Source: Triglochin maritima
Taxonomy: Eukaryota > Streptophyta > Magnoliopsida > Alismatales > Juncaginaceae
Assembly: GCA_963682175.1 (NCBI GenBank)
Contig: OY821777.1
Location: forward strand, 16,202,001 to 16,266,000
Length of the DNA: 64,000 nucleotides
Direction of reading: 5' to 3'
The notes below the pieces were generated by a model that worked only from the letters and a program-made list of their open reading frames with translations, searched no databases and was not told the origin of the DNA. The translations under genes were made by a program, and so were the position numbers. Shown one piece after another: positions 47,499-58,627 of the stretch. Numbering within the stretch: position 1 is the stretch's first letter; every line of letters starts with the position of its first letter.

Positions 47499-47678
47499 TG
47501 TTAAAGAACATACCTTCAATGCACAACAACTCTCCATTAAGAGGCACCTCTTGGGAGATCCAACCCCAGAATAAATGTATAACGGATATAACTCAATGTA
47601 TAAGTATCCCTCATGTATTAGCAAACAATAATAATCAAGAAATAATACACTTATCTTCTTCCCGCACCTTTTTTAATA
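47499..47678 (+). repeat. 3' LTR of the older Copia element
   Basis: 180 bp, preceded by the purine tract; see the 5' LTR. Confidence 0.93.
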
Positions 47679-47683
47679 ACATT

Positions 47684-49070
47684 TGAATTTGAAAAGCATT
47701 TGTGATATTACAAAATTTGTCAAAACCATAAAGATGAAATTTCGAAATTTCATGTGTCTTATTTTAACTTTAGCCATTTATATTAATACAAAACGGTAAT
47801 ATTTTGTTTGAAATATGATTTTGTGCACAGTAATGTATCTTTTATGGTTTGAATACACTTTTGAATTGGAAATCCAATAGGATAGTATATTATGCTTTAT
47901 AGTTTTCATTTTTTACGTAAAATGTTCATCCAAACACGACGAATACAAATGACGTCAATTACAAGTGATCTTAAAAATTCATGAATACATAGATTATAAT
48001 AATAGGTCACATAACTAAAGCTATAGTCATGCAATTAGCAGACTTCATTTGTTTTCCACAAAAAATCGTCAAAAAAAATAGTGGGAGCAAAAATAATAGA
48101 ACTTCTCCCAAAGTCGATTAGAAGTTGTTCTCTGTTCTCTCCCTGTAAAGCCTGATCAAGCTTGCAGTCAAACTATACTTTGGGTCAACTGGGCTAAGAT
48201 ATCTGATGCCCATAATACTTGATGGGTCAAACTTAGACCCCCACTTACAGGCTACAACGAGCGTTCGAAATTTGTAATTTGTGCATATAATATTCAAACA
48301 TAATTATATACTATCATTAGTATTCATATACGCAAATATTGTTAGTGTTTGTTTGACTTACAAGAATTTTAACGAAATATGGTAGAAAAGCTTACCTCTT
48401 GTTTGCTAACTTAATGAAATTGTCAACTAGAAATGTACATTTTTGTTTGTTTAACTATTCATGACGTAGTTATATTAAAGGTGAAGTAAATGGTATTCAG
48501 TTGGGCTCAGGCTCGGCCCAAGATTGAACTATATGGATTTGAATTTGTGTGAAGACGATATTTGAGTTTGTTGTGCAAGACATCCATTACTACGTAATTA
48601 TTTTGCAACAAACCGCGGAGACGTATGGAGCAATTTATTTATGCACGCAAAAAGTAAAATCCAAAACTAAGTTTTCTTATAATTTTTTTTAAATAAACAA
48701 CACTTGATTTAGAGATGTCAACTTTGATTTGCTCGACACTCGACTCGAAAAACGTTCGACTCTAGTTTAAAGGAAAATTGAAAAATCTTGATTAAAACAA
48801 AAAAAAGCGTCCGACTTTGTTCGGTAAACGAGACACTCAAACTCGAAAAAATTGAGACTCAACTCGAGTGTTCGACTCTAATTTTTTATTATTATTTTTG
48901 TTTGATAATAATATAAGTTAATACTCATGGTTTTAAATTTTCGTTCGAACTCGTTTACACTTTAACTTGGAATAATTAGTAGTGGAAGTACACGTCCTAA
49001 ACCACTTTCCTGGTATGGAACACTTGTTCGGCCTCCAAACAACCAAGCAAACAGTTGTTGGATCTCTGTG
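47684..49070. other. Intergenic; possible hAT remnant
   Basis: No gene. At about 48712-48960 there are dense CTCGA/TCGAG motifs (TTTGCTCGACACTCGACTCG, and inverted copies) reminiscent of the subterminal repeats of the hAT element at 7763-8566, but no matching ends or target duplication were found. Confidence 0.45.
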
Positions 49071-49079
49071 AGAAAGTCA

Positions 49080-51887
49080 ATCCTTACACCTTTGCCTTCC
49101 AAATCCACTTGCTCTATCTTTTACCATCCATCCCCACTCAGGTAATTTCTCTCCCTCTCTCTCTCTCTATTTGTACCTCTAATTCTAAATATGTGGTTTT
49201 TTATTTTGTTTTTCTTGTTGTGGAAGCTTAATCTCAAATTATGGACCCGATTCTTTAGTTTTGCTGATTTGGGTATTCTCTGTTCCACCTATTCGGCCAG
49301 ATTGGGCTTTGTTTTGGTGTGAATTTATGTAGTGATTTAGGTTTGGTTACTGCTTTCAAGAAGGGCGTTTGTAATTGTGTGTCATTCTGAGGATGTTTCA
49401 AGAGGATGTTCTCTTTTTTTAACTGTTTTAGAGGGTCTTGTTTGATAATAAAGGCCTCCCATTTGTAGACATAGTGTAGCAAACTAGAAGTGATTAGATC
49501 TCAATTTTTTTCCGGCATCGTTTTTACTAAATAGAAGCTCAGAATCCATTTTTATAGTTCTCTTTTGTCACGATCAATTCTCGATTACGAGAGAACATTG
49601 GTATTCTTCTCCAGTTTTTTTTTTTAAAATCTGACACAAGTCTTCAAATAGTTGATGCCTGTCTAATTCTAAGGGCTTTATAAAATTGGTTAGTGAGATT
49701 GCAATTTTTGAATTGCAGACTGCAGATGGAACCCTGTCTATGGGGAGTTTATATAAAGCTGCATTCTTGTAAAACAGTCTCTAAATTTCAAGTTTGCTTG
49801 TTAAGAGATTCAAATGGGGAATTAGTGGATTTAAAGGGCACATGCATCGACTTTTCACGCACTAGCTGATTTCTCTTTCTTTTAAATTTGTTTGCACAAA
49901 AAGAATTAATGCTGCTGTCTGTCAATGAAAAATTGGTTCTTTCTACTGTAAGCTGATCTTGACCGCGGAACTAAAAATTGTTCACATGTTCTTACTTTTG
50001 TTTTGTTCTCCCATTGTGGCCATTTTTTATTTATTTTGGGGCTTCTATAATTTAGGAGAATGACTTAGCGTGAGTTTCATGTCAATATCCATATAGAAGG
50101 TCCATCTTCAAATTCAAAGCTCTAAAGTATGGGTATACCGTATTATAGGATACCAATACATTACATAGAATCACATGTAATACTACACATATTTGAATTA
50201 TCTGACGATCCGTTTTATAAATGTCATGTCATGCCGTCTTTTCCCCTCAAACAAGAATAACAGACCATGTTAACTGAAATCATAAACCAGCATCTGACAT
50301 ATGGATGATACAAAACAAGACGACTTTGAAAACAGTTGAAGTTGCAATTTCATTTATCCAGACTAACATATGTTATTGAATTCATACTTTAACCACATCC
50401 AATTAAATACACCAATTTCCTTCTGATCTTATGTATGATATTAGATAGTGGTCTGTCATAAGTGTCCAAGAATACCTGCTGTAAATCTTATTAACTAATA
50501 CCTGGGACAGAGCTAGATTATCAGGCATGTATACATGAGATAATTATTTAAGCAAAATGAACATGCCAAAATTGGACGTCAAACTTGTTCTCTTCACCTA
50601 ATATCTTGAGGTCCCATTGTTTCACTTGGATTGGTTACAATAATCTAGAAGGGAATTGAAAATGAATAACTCCCCATAGATGTTACAATGTGTAATGGTC
50701 ATAGAAGAATAACACAAGAGTTTGTTAGGGTGGTTGGATACAAGTGATAGATTAGTTGAAGTTCCATACCAAGGGTGTAAGAGAATCCATGGTCTAAAGC
50801 TAAACATGGTAAAAGATCTGAGCAGGCATTCAGTTAGAGGCATCCTTTCAGCATCTACTTTGTTGAATGCTATCGATAGGATCAGGTTGATCCTATGATA
50901 AGGTTTCTCTCTCGAATTTAGCTGATACTGCACCTCATAACTAATCAACCATTGGGTAGGATTTATTATCAACAAGTCGAATACATAAACTCCTAGTTAA
51001 GATTGCAACTTCAAAATTGCAGCTGCATAATGTTTGATTTTATATTCATTGGCGCCACTGTTTTGAAAACCGGACCGGACCAGCCGGTCGGACCGGTTCA
51101 ACCATGAATCGGAGGCCTATCCGGTCCGGAAAGGCTGAAAAAACTGGATTTGAAACAGACCATGCTGGACCGGAGGTTCAACCGGCTGGTCGGACCAGCG
51201 GTTCTGGGTAATCAGGTATCCAGTTACCCGATTACCGGTAAGAGTAAAAAAAAACCCAACTGACCCTAACCCTCCCTCCCACCGATGCCGCCCCCGCCTG
51301 GACGCTGCCACCGGAATGAATGCAAAATTGGAGAGAGAGAAAGAGAGAGAGAGGATCGGAGACCAGAGGAGAGAGAGTGGAGAAGGCGGTGGATCTGGCA
51401 GGGAAGATGACGTTGGGGGAAGTGGCGGGGGGAAGAAGGAACTGGTAGGAAGGAGCAGTGTTTTGAAAACCAGACCGGACCGGCACTTCCGGGGTGTCGA
51501 AATAAAATATGTCCCCTACCACCCTCGCATTCCTAATCAAACCCAACAAATGACGTCATGCTGACGTCACCGGTTCAACCGGGTCGATTCGGTCGGACCC
51601 CGGTCGAACCTTTGAACCTTTGACGTTGCCGATTAGACGTCCGGTTCGGTTCTGAAAACCTTGAGTGGCGTATAGTGTTTGAGTTATTCAGATCTAAAAT
51701 TCCAATTGTTGTCATGGTATACGATGTTGACTTACTAGTTGCTTCATATAAGTTCATCAGTCTGTTGTCTAGTGTTATTACCTGTTAGCCATTACATACT
51801 CCATTTCTATCTAGCGTTCAGCTTAAATTTTCAATTTCTCTAAAATGCAGACACCGGCATTCAGTTCCTGGTGTTTCATTGGTTTAG
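49080..51887 (+). promoter_or_regulatory. Probable 5'UTR exon and long 5'UTR intron of the TPK channel gene
   Basis: A pyrimidine-rich leader ends CCCACTCAG before a donor GTAATTTC at 49141. The matching acceptor AAAATGCAG ends at 51850, 37 bases before the start codon. The intron would be about 2.7 kb and contains the GGACCGG-rich element at 51053-51667 and otherwise nothing recognised. Splicing is inferred from site matches only. Confidence 0.5.
51053..51667. mobile_element. GGACCGG-rich hAT-like insertion in the TPK 5'UTR intron
   Basis: Left end CCACTGTTTTGAAAACCGGA and right end, read inverted, CAAGGTTTTCAGAACCGAAC form inverted termini; TGGCG occurs just outside both (51051-51055 and near 51665). 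A second left-type terminus (CAGTGTTTTGAAAACCAGAC) lies inside at about 51458, suggesting two nested or tandem copies. The interior (51240-51450) is a GA-rich stretch with spurious frames. Borders are approximate and superfamily is uncertain. Confidence 0.6.
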
Positions 51888-53343
51888 ATGGAAAATGACT
51901 CGAAGAAACCATTGCTTTCTGTGGTCGTAGATTCTCCTTCAGAAAAACCCAAAAACAATGGTTTAAAGAAAAGATTCCGCCGTTGCCAAAGTGCCCCTAC
52001 ACAAGACGTTCCCAACAATCAAAATAAAGCTCGCAGATTGATTCCTGGTCCGACAACTATGTTCGATCAGTTAAATGCCAACTTAAAGCAAATAGCTCTG
52101 AGCTTGTTTCTGTTTCTTGGGATAAGCACGTTCACCTTCTATATGGTTAGAGGCCAACTTGAAGGTAAAAAGACAAATGGAGTTCTTGACGCCTTATACT
52201 TTGCCATTGTGACAATGACCACTGTTGGATATGGAGATCTTGTCCCGAACAGCACGGCAACTAAGCTTCTTGCTTCAGCTTTTGTCTTTATTGGAATGGC
52301 AATTGTTGGTATCCTCCTTGGTAAAGCAGCCGACTACCTTGTCGAGAATCAAGAAGAGTTGCTAGTCAGAGTTATGCACATGCGTAGGAAGATCAACGAG
52401 GTTGAACTCCTCCACGAAATGAGGTTCAACCGAGTTAAGTACAAACTCTTCATGACTATGATATTCCTTGTGATGTTGGTATTCATTGGGACCATATTTC
52501 TGTGGAAGGTTGAGAAGTTGAGTTTGGTTGATTCCTTTTATTGTGTTTGCTCGACCATCACAACTCTTGGCTATGGGGATAAGAGTTTTTCGACGAAAGG
52601 TGGTCGACTTTTTGCTGTGTTCTGGATAATAACTAGCACTATATGCGTGGCTCAGTTTTTTCTGTATGTTGCGGAATTCAGTACCGAGCGAAGACAACAA
52701 TCACTTGCGAAGTGGGTGCTGAATCGCAGGATGACATTCGTTGATCTTCAACAAGCAGATATTGATTCTGATGGAGTTGTTGAGTAAGTACCTGTATACA
52801 TCTTGTTAAATTTTGATTGCCATTTTACCACTAGTTTCTTGAGTAGATGCGAACCGTAAACAGACTTGAGAATTTGTTTTCTGTGGTGGTGTAATTATCA
52901 TGCCTATATGATCTCATCGAGACCACAACTGAGAATCGAACCCGGGACTGGGATTTTCAGGACTGAATTCCGATTCTTGGGTACGCCAGTTGGTATCTTG
53001 AGATGTAGGTTAAGGGAAAGGAAAAGAAAACAATACCACTTTCGAAATTTATATTTCCCTGTAGTCTAAGGGTCTCTAGTCATAAATCTAAGATCATTTT
53101 GTTCTGTTTCCATGATTTAGTTAATGGCCACTTCAACTATAAATGATTGATCTTTATATTTTTGACACCTTTTGATTATGTTTTCACAGTGCTGCCGAGT
53201 TCGTAATATATAAACTGAAGGAATTGGGAAAGATCAGTCAGGAAGACATATCTCTTGTTTTGGAGGAATTTGAGAATCTCGATTTCGATCAATCCGGAAC
53301 ATTGACACCATCGGATTTGTTGCTCGCTCAATCTGGTCGTTGA
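51888..53343 (+). CDS. Two-pore potassium channel (TPK/KCO family) with EF hands
   Basis: Two exons, 51888-52783 and 53190-53343, give 349 residues. The protein has four membrane helices and two pore loops: TTVGYGD filter (112-117 region) between helices 1 and 2, and TTLGYGD (228-231 region) between helices 3 and 4. The C-terminus has two complete EF-hand loops, DIDSDGVVDAAE (291-302) and DFDQSGTLTPSD (330-341); the intron splits the codon for D299. Near the N-terminus R-R-C-Q-S35-A-P fits the 14-3-3 site of plant TPK1-type channels. Family members are dimeric, usually vacuolar, K+ selective and activated by cytosolic Ca2+. Length is close to the usual 350-360. All key residues present; apparently functional. 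Confidence 0.95.
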
Positions 53344-54133
53344 GTGCAGTTGAATGTTCTGAATGTCTGTCTGAACATGTTCAAGTTGCTGAGATATTCG
53401 GGCATGTAATTTCGCGAAGATGAGTAAGATAATAATTATTGTATATACCTGGAACTATGGACACAAATATATATTTAAAGATTATACGAGTATTGCAATA
53501 TGAGTTTTCATTTACAGAATGGAAATTATACTACGGCTCGATCAACCAACATCTATATCTGCACCGAAATTTTATCGTTATTTAAACTTGGATATGATTG
53601 CCAGTAACTAAATCACGATACATAAGATCAAAATGTTGTTGGGGATCTCGGTCCCTCCGAGATCATATGGGATTTTAGACAAATACAAATCAATTAAAAA
53701 AAGTATTTTCAGATTCTGAAACTCCTCCACCCAAGCATGGAGTGAGACACCTTTTAGCTCAAGGTGTTAGTTGTTTGGACTTCTAAAGAAGTTTGTATCT
53801 TAGCTGCTTAAATCCAACTATCCAATAGACTACTGTTTCTTTTGTGTAAACGATTATAAACAAAAGAGCCCAAAAAACAGAAGGTAGAAAGAGCGGAAGA
53901 GGAGAGATCTTATTCGTCAAACTCTTTGAATTTAAACATACAACCTTCAGGTTAGACTACTACTAAGGTGATCAACTGAACTATCATAGTTTATGTGTCA
54001 TTCTCTGCGAAGAGAGCTCCAATTTAAAATAGTGGGATTTATGTTTCTTTGAAGGTAGGAAGAAAGATATGTTGATATAATATCTATATTGGTTAATTTG
54101 AGACTTTTCAGATACTGGACTTTGATAACATCT
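53344..54133. other. 3' flank of the TPK gene; no gene
   Basis: 3'UTR followed by AT-rich DNA up to the TTATTAAA target duplication of MULE copy 3. A short palindrome GGTCCCTCCGAGATC region near 53648 is the only local structure. Confidence 0.5.
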
Positions 54134-54288
54134 TTATTAAACTAAACTGTTATTCGTCGTCTTAAATTACTTAAATCGTCCCAACAGATTACCATTTTGC
54201 CCCTCTACCATTTCTACTTATATAACTCTTCATTTCACTATTTTAACACAACTTTCTCTTCATATCATTCTTCTATTCACCCGATATA

Positions 54289-54771
54289 ATGTTTCGGAGG
54301 CCAGGAAAAGAACCAGCGGACACCCCGGACTACTCACATCTGGTAAATTGCCTTGTTTATTTTAATTAATTTTTTTAAAAAAAAATAAAATTTGGGTCGG
54401 GCGTCCGCGGGAGACGCCCGACCCAACGAGAGGGCGGCCGCCGGAACCGCCCCCCCTAAATCCATTAATAAAATTTTATTTTTAAAATTGAATTAATAGT
54501 CATCGGGTTACCGTGGAGGAAAAGGGAAATCAATTCCCTTACACGCGGTACGTAGTGTAGCAGACGAGTCAGGTCCTCGTCATCCACGTACACATGATAT
54601 TTTTGCTTCAGTTAGGAGAGAGAGAGAGATTTGTTACGTCGTCGTCAGACACCTGAGGATTCTTTCGACGGCGAGGATTATTCAGATGAGTTGAGGAGTC
54701 ACGACGAGAGTGACGATGTGGGCCGGTATGACTTGGGCATTTCAGACCATGATTCAGATGCTGAGCTGTAA
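54289..54771 (+). CDS. Small acidic second protein of the MULE (candidate, 69 aa)
   Basis: Two exons in phase: 54289-54342 (MFRRPGKEPADTPDYSHL, then a GTAAAT donor) and 54616-54771 (acceptor GTTAG; starts ERERDLLRRRQTPEDSFDGE, stop TAA at 54769). The product has a basic N-terminal half and a strongly acidic C-terminus rich in Asp, Ser and Glu, ending DHDSDAEL. The mini first exon is conserved in the same place and orientation in copies 1 and 2 (MSRRPADDPVYSNL in copy 1), which argues that it is a real gene of the family rather than chance. I do not recognise a domain. By position it resembles mudrB of maize MuDR, but I see no sequence evidence of homology. Expression and the splice acceptor are unproven. 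Confidence 0.5.
54395..54458. repeat. GC-rich hairpin in the intron of the second MULE gene, copy 3
   Basis: GGGTCGGGCGTC and GACGCCCGACCC pair across a CGCGGGA loop; further GGCGGC/GCCGCC pairing follows. Same relative position as 21144-21365 in copy 2. Confidence 0.8.
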
Positions 54772-55113
54772 CTGACTTGCTTTTACTATCGTTTTGTTAT
54801 ATGTTGCACTGTTACTACATTTGTTGGTATTTGCTTATTCGTATTTGTGTACTCTTATTATTTATTTCTTACGAACATATTTTCTATGTATTTGTTTGAC
54901 TATCGTATTTTTAAAATTTATTTGTCACGAAAATATCTTCAACTTATTTCTTTAGATATCAAATAATATTTAAATTTAAAATACGGTAAAAGAACAACAC
55001 GATATAAGTACAAATACACGACATATTATACATTACAAAAACATTACAAATTACAATCAAAATGTACTACGTAACCGGTTCCAATACTCCATCATACTTT
55101 CGTACTGACCCTC
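54772..55113. other. Spacer between the convergent MULE genes
   Basis: AT-rich; presumably holds both polyadenylation regions. No ORF. Confidence 0.5.
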
Positions 55114-57263
55114 TCATCCAACAACACTCTCATCTCGCATTTGATACCATAAGGTCGCTATAGGAGGTACTGGGAAATTATCAGCTAATTCCAAACGAAT
55201 AAAATGTCTGTAACTCCCTAAATGAGCAATGACCAACTCTCTAACATGCCTCGTCATGACAGACAGACTCTCCCAAGGTAGCACAGTAAGACACGGGAAC
55301 AACGAACCATCCGTTCCCATTGAGAAATACATGACCGCACACTTGTAAAAATTAGCAATCGGGAACAAGTTGACCCAAACCTCCATATAATGATCCTCGC
55401 CACAAGCTCCCCCGCCCCAATCAATTCGTCGACGAGCCTCTTCCACATTGCCGAAAAAGACACTCTCATAAATAGGATGTGCACCTATCTCATTAGAAAT
55501 CGCACGACGGGCGTACGACCAGTTCAATTGACCACCATGGAAGACATCGGCAACACATCGAAATCCACAGTTGCCATCAGCACGTACGTCATTCCATCTT
55601 TCCAGAAATGGTAAAATGATTCCTGACAGTCTATCATTATATGGGAAGTTGTCTACGTCAATCCGTCCGGACACTGAAAGATAGGTAAATAATAATTCAT
55701 TAAAACAACAAAATTAGGAGATAATATATTCAACCCCATCTAGATTACTGATATATATTAAATAACAACAAAGATATCGTTATACCAGAAGATCCTGTGC
55801 CCGTGTTCACAGACGATCGAGACGAATTAGAAGACCGACCACGACCCCTGCTCCCACTACTGCCAGACCGACGACGACCCCTGCTCCCACTACTGCCAGA
55901 CCGACCACGACCTCGCTCAGCATACTTGAAGGCACTCGGGTCCCGACGTGTCGACTTTCCCCTAGGTTGACCTCGTACCTTAATATTTTCTGGGGGTTCT
56001 CCATAGTTCGACTGATCGGGGTGTAACTGTTCGTATAAAATACGAGAGACACTACAAATTACTGCAGGGTCGCTCTCCGAAATCTCATCACCTAGCTTCC
56101 GAAAATGCTCGACGTCTTGTGCTGACTGATCCACAAACTCTGACATCTGGACTCCTTCTCCAATGACAAGTGTTTTCCAGAATGGATGAATCTGCTCTAA
56201 ATAAATTCCATCACCTGACGCAGAACACTCGTACATGGTACAAGCACAAAGAATTCCATGTGTTGTCAGGAAAGCGCACATACAACGATATTCAATTTCA
56301 TCACTTAAGTCTTGCATTCTCTTCAACTCCTGAGTCAATAACGACAAGCAGTGATGCGAAACTCGACCATTTATATGCTGAAACAAAGAACCTATGTAGT
56401 TTGTTACAATTCGACGTCTCGAATCTTCAAGAAAGTTCCGAATATTCGTCAGCTGCATTTCAATAGCCGAGTTCACGCGGTCGAAAAGAGTGTCGAGAGC
56501 GGCAGTCGATGTAGTGATCCACTCTTTCAGAGCCGAATGTGCACTTTCCACCATGCAGTTCGTAGTGTTGCCGAAATGAAAAACTTTATTCGTCCAATTC
56601 AACACAAATTTTTCCTTATGCACCAACCACGTGTCTTCCACATACTCCGTCAGCACTGACCAGGACTTGTAAGAATCTTTCAAATTACAGACTGCTCTAT
56701 CATAATCCGTCTTTCAGATTACGTACCCATCCATCACGATCCCGTCGCTCCACCACTTTTACCAAAAACCGACAACCGCAACATTTTCTTTTTGTATTCT
56801 TTCCCAGTGCAATACTCGTATCACGAGAAGTCATTTCACGTCTGCGATCACATCTCAGGTAACAATCCATCCGGTTATCTGCTTTTGGTTTGTATGATGA
56901 TATAACCAAAAAAATCCAGCTCCTAATGCAACTTGTTTCGCCCATTTACAAGCTTCCTCGATTGTTGTAAATATTTCTTTACTGTCAAAAAACTCACTGT
57001 AATCTACTCCATCACCACCGAAATCTTGCAACGGAACCTGAAAAAATTGAATTGAACAGAAAATTAAAAAAAACAAAAAAAGCGGGCATCTGCCTAAGCC
57101 GCCTCCACTTTGGTGGAGGCGTCTGGCTAACACGCCTCCACCTATGTGGAGGCGGCTTAGCCAGACGCCTCTACCTTGGCATAGGCGGCTTAGCCAGACG
57201 CCCGAGTCGGGAAAAAAATTCCGCCCCCATTACCTTGCCGGATTCAGGTGCTTCGCCAGACAT
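55114..57263 (-). pseudogene. MULE transposase fused to an OTU cysteine protease; core deleted
   Basis: Mini exon 57234-57263 (MSGEAPESGK), exon from 57037 (VPLQDFGGDG...), a frameshift at a T run near 56910, then the zinc region CCGCRFLVKVVERR. The catalytic core is missing: the frame hits stops near 56700 and resumes at 56683 with the C-terminal transposase (KDSYKSWSVLTEYVEDTW to CMCAFLTTHG), an Arg/Gly/Ser repeat linker (SGSSGSRGR), and ends at a donor at 55786. An acceptor at 55674 joins in phase to 55114-55673, which encodes an OTU-type protease: DGNC (Asp33, Cys36 of that exon) and HFIRLEL (His157). OTU enzymes cleave ubiquitin. About 485 C-terminal residues are open. Deletion of the core makes the copy defective as a transposase. 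Confidence 0.82.
57083..57210. repeat. GC-rich hairpin array in the transposase first intron, MULE copy 3
   Basis: Units of about 33-36 bp built from GGCGTCTGGCTA / TAGCCAGACGCC and CCTCCAC..GTGGAGG palindromes, within the 196-bp intron 57038-57233. Homologous to the 33-bp array of copy 2. Confidence 0.88.
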
Positions 57264-57425
57264 TTTCTTGGTGTTGGTACTAGGAATGTGAGTAAAACTG
57301 AGTCAAACACATTGTTTAAAGACACGAGATGAAATATGTATTAATTGATTTGTTAAGGGCAAAAATGTCATTTTTTGGACGATTTAAGTAGTTTTCCGAC
57401 GACGAAAAGTAGCCCCCTTATTAAA

Positions 57426-57949
57426 TGCGTCCAAAAGTGGAGCGAAAGGAAATGTTTGTACCATTCTATCACCCCAGCAATTATACATATACTCAAATAG
57501 AAGTACAGACTACGTCAACATGAATATTATAGTCATCCTACGAAATGGTCCAAGTCCAACGACAACGACAAATTAACATGATGACCTTTTTGTAGATCAT
57601 CTCATCACAATGCAAAATATTAGGGCGCCTCAAACTATTATTATATTGTAAATGCTATGCATTTCAACTTCCAACCTCTAAGCGTTCACACTAAATGAAA
57701 ATAACATCGAAAGCAGATTCCAGAGGGTGGAGGTTTAGTCATGAAGATTTTTTTCTCCTCCTTTCAGGGAACGTTTCTAACATTAACGAGCGAATGCATT
57801 TAAATTTCTTTCAATACAATCTTAAATTAAAGGAATTATTCAAATTGGAACAAATTGGAACAAATTAGGGATTTTGAAATATTAAATTTTCCTTAGTGTT
57901 GACTTGCCAACTCGATTTACGTTGGTCTATAAATAGGAAGGCTAAGCTA
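57426..57949. other. Intergenic, no gene
   Basis: AT-rich; only short frames. Confidence 0.5.
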
Positions 57950-57957
57950 CCAATTTG

Positions 57958-58163
57958 TAGGGTTGTGCATCCGGTCCGGAGCGGAGACCGGTGGAATTCG
58001 GTCCGGTCCGGTCCAGGACCGGATTTTTTTGTCTTAAAATTAAAAAAAACAAAAACCGGACCGGTCTAAAATTGGAACCGTATTTTCAGAATTGTTCGGA
58101 CCAGAACCCGGACCGGTTGGTTCCGGTCCGGACAGAACCCGGACCGGTCCATGCTCAGCCCTA
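57958..58163. mobile_element. 206-bp hAT-type MITE
   Basis: Inverted ends TAGGGTTGTGCATCCGGTCC and (inverted right end) TAGGGCTGAGCATGGACCGG, flanked by a perfect 8-bp duplication CCAATTTG (57950-57957 and 58164-58171). The body is dense in CCGGTCCGG/CCGGACCGG. Ends resemble those of the 804-bp element at 7763 in TAGGGYTG only. No coding capacity. Confidence 0.93.
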
Positions 58164-58351
58164 CCAATTTGTACTAGTGCTTTGAGGCATAGAATAGCTC
58201 TGGTACGGTAGATAGGGTGTGCCCCGTGAGGGTGCCCTAAAAGGAAGAATGACGGAGCTCGGTGGGGTTGAAAGAGTAATTTGGGAAAGGGTGAGAGATA
58301 AAGAGGTTGATGTGTATCACGTACGTAAACTTTCTTTAATTAATGTATAAG

Positions 58352-58627
58352 TGTTGTAAATATGTCGAAGATCCTTGAAAACACAAGAAGAACAAGACAA
58401 GAGAAATATGTCGAAGGGGGAGGAAGATTGATACATTTATCTTTGTTTTTATTCAATATATAACACAACTCCATATATACACACATAGATGTGTGGAAGT
58501 TACATAATCTACACTAAATAAGGATGCAAATACAATGCACATTACAATACATATTAATAAAGGAGTTACAATGGAAGATGAACCATCTTGGAAGGTGAAT
58601 CATCAACTATATACAATTTTCATAACA
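58352..58627 (-). repeat. LTR of a minus-strand Copia element
   Basis: On the minus strand it starts TGTTATGAAAATTG after a purine tract (CCAAGGGAAG) and ends TTTACAACA. Located where the 3' LTR of the degenerate element should be. No second copy is found in the window. Confidence 0.7.

Larger units (their letters stand above)
42892..47678 (+). mobile_element. Older, inactivated Ty1/copia retrotransposon (4,787 bp)
   Basis: LTRs at 42892-43071 and 47499-47678 are both 180 bp, start TGTTAAAG and end TTTAATA; they differ at two positions (G/A near 42922 and T/G near 42951). Flanks GCATT and ACATT (42887-42891, 47679-47683) are a 5-bp duplication with one change. The primer binding site TGGTATCAGAGC is at 43072-43083 and the purine tract GAGGGGGGCG at 47489-47498. 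Domain order matches the young element at 1783-6806 but the sequences have clearly diverged. LTR divergence of about 1% and several broken codons mark it as older and dead. Confidence 0.95.
54142..57417. mobile_element. MULE family copy 3: two convergent genes (3,276 bp)
   Basis: Inverted ends (left CTAAACTGTTATTCGTCG, right inverted GGGGGCTACTTTTCGTCG, both followed within 20 bases by ACTTAAATCG) and a direct repeat TTATTAAA at 54134-54141 and 57418-57425. The minus strand encodes a transposase ending in an OTU protease; the plus strand encodes a small acidic protein from the opposite end. The two reading frames converge with about 340 bases between them. Introns of both genes carry GC-rich hairpins. 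The transposase core is deleted, so this copy is probably not autonomous. Confidence 0.9.

Noticed and set aside
50622..50975. 117-codon minus-strand ORF in the TPK 5'UTR intron
   Set aside because: No motif recognised, AT-rich codon content and no neighbouring exon; probably chance.
51232..51564. Frames in the GA-rich part of the TPK 5'UTR intron
   Set aside because: They overlap on both strands inside a repeat-rich insertion and match nothing known.
52920..52965. tRNA B-box-like GGGTTCGATTC (minus strand) in the TPK intron, possible SINE
   Set aside because: No convincing A box, tRNA fold, poly-A tail or target duplication was found.
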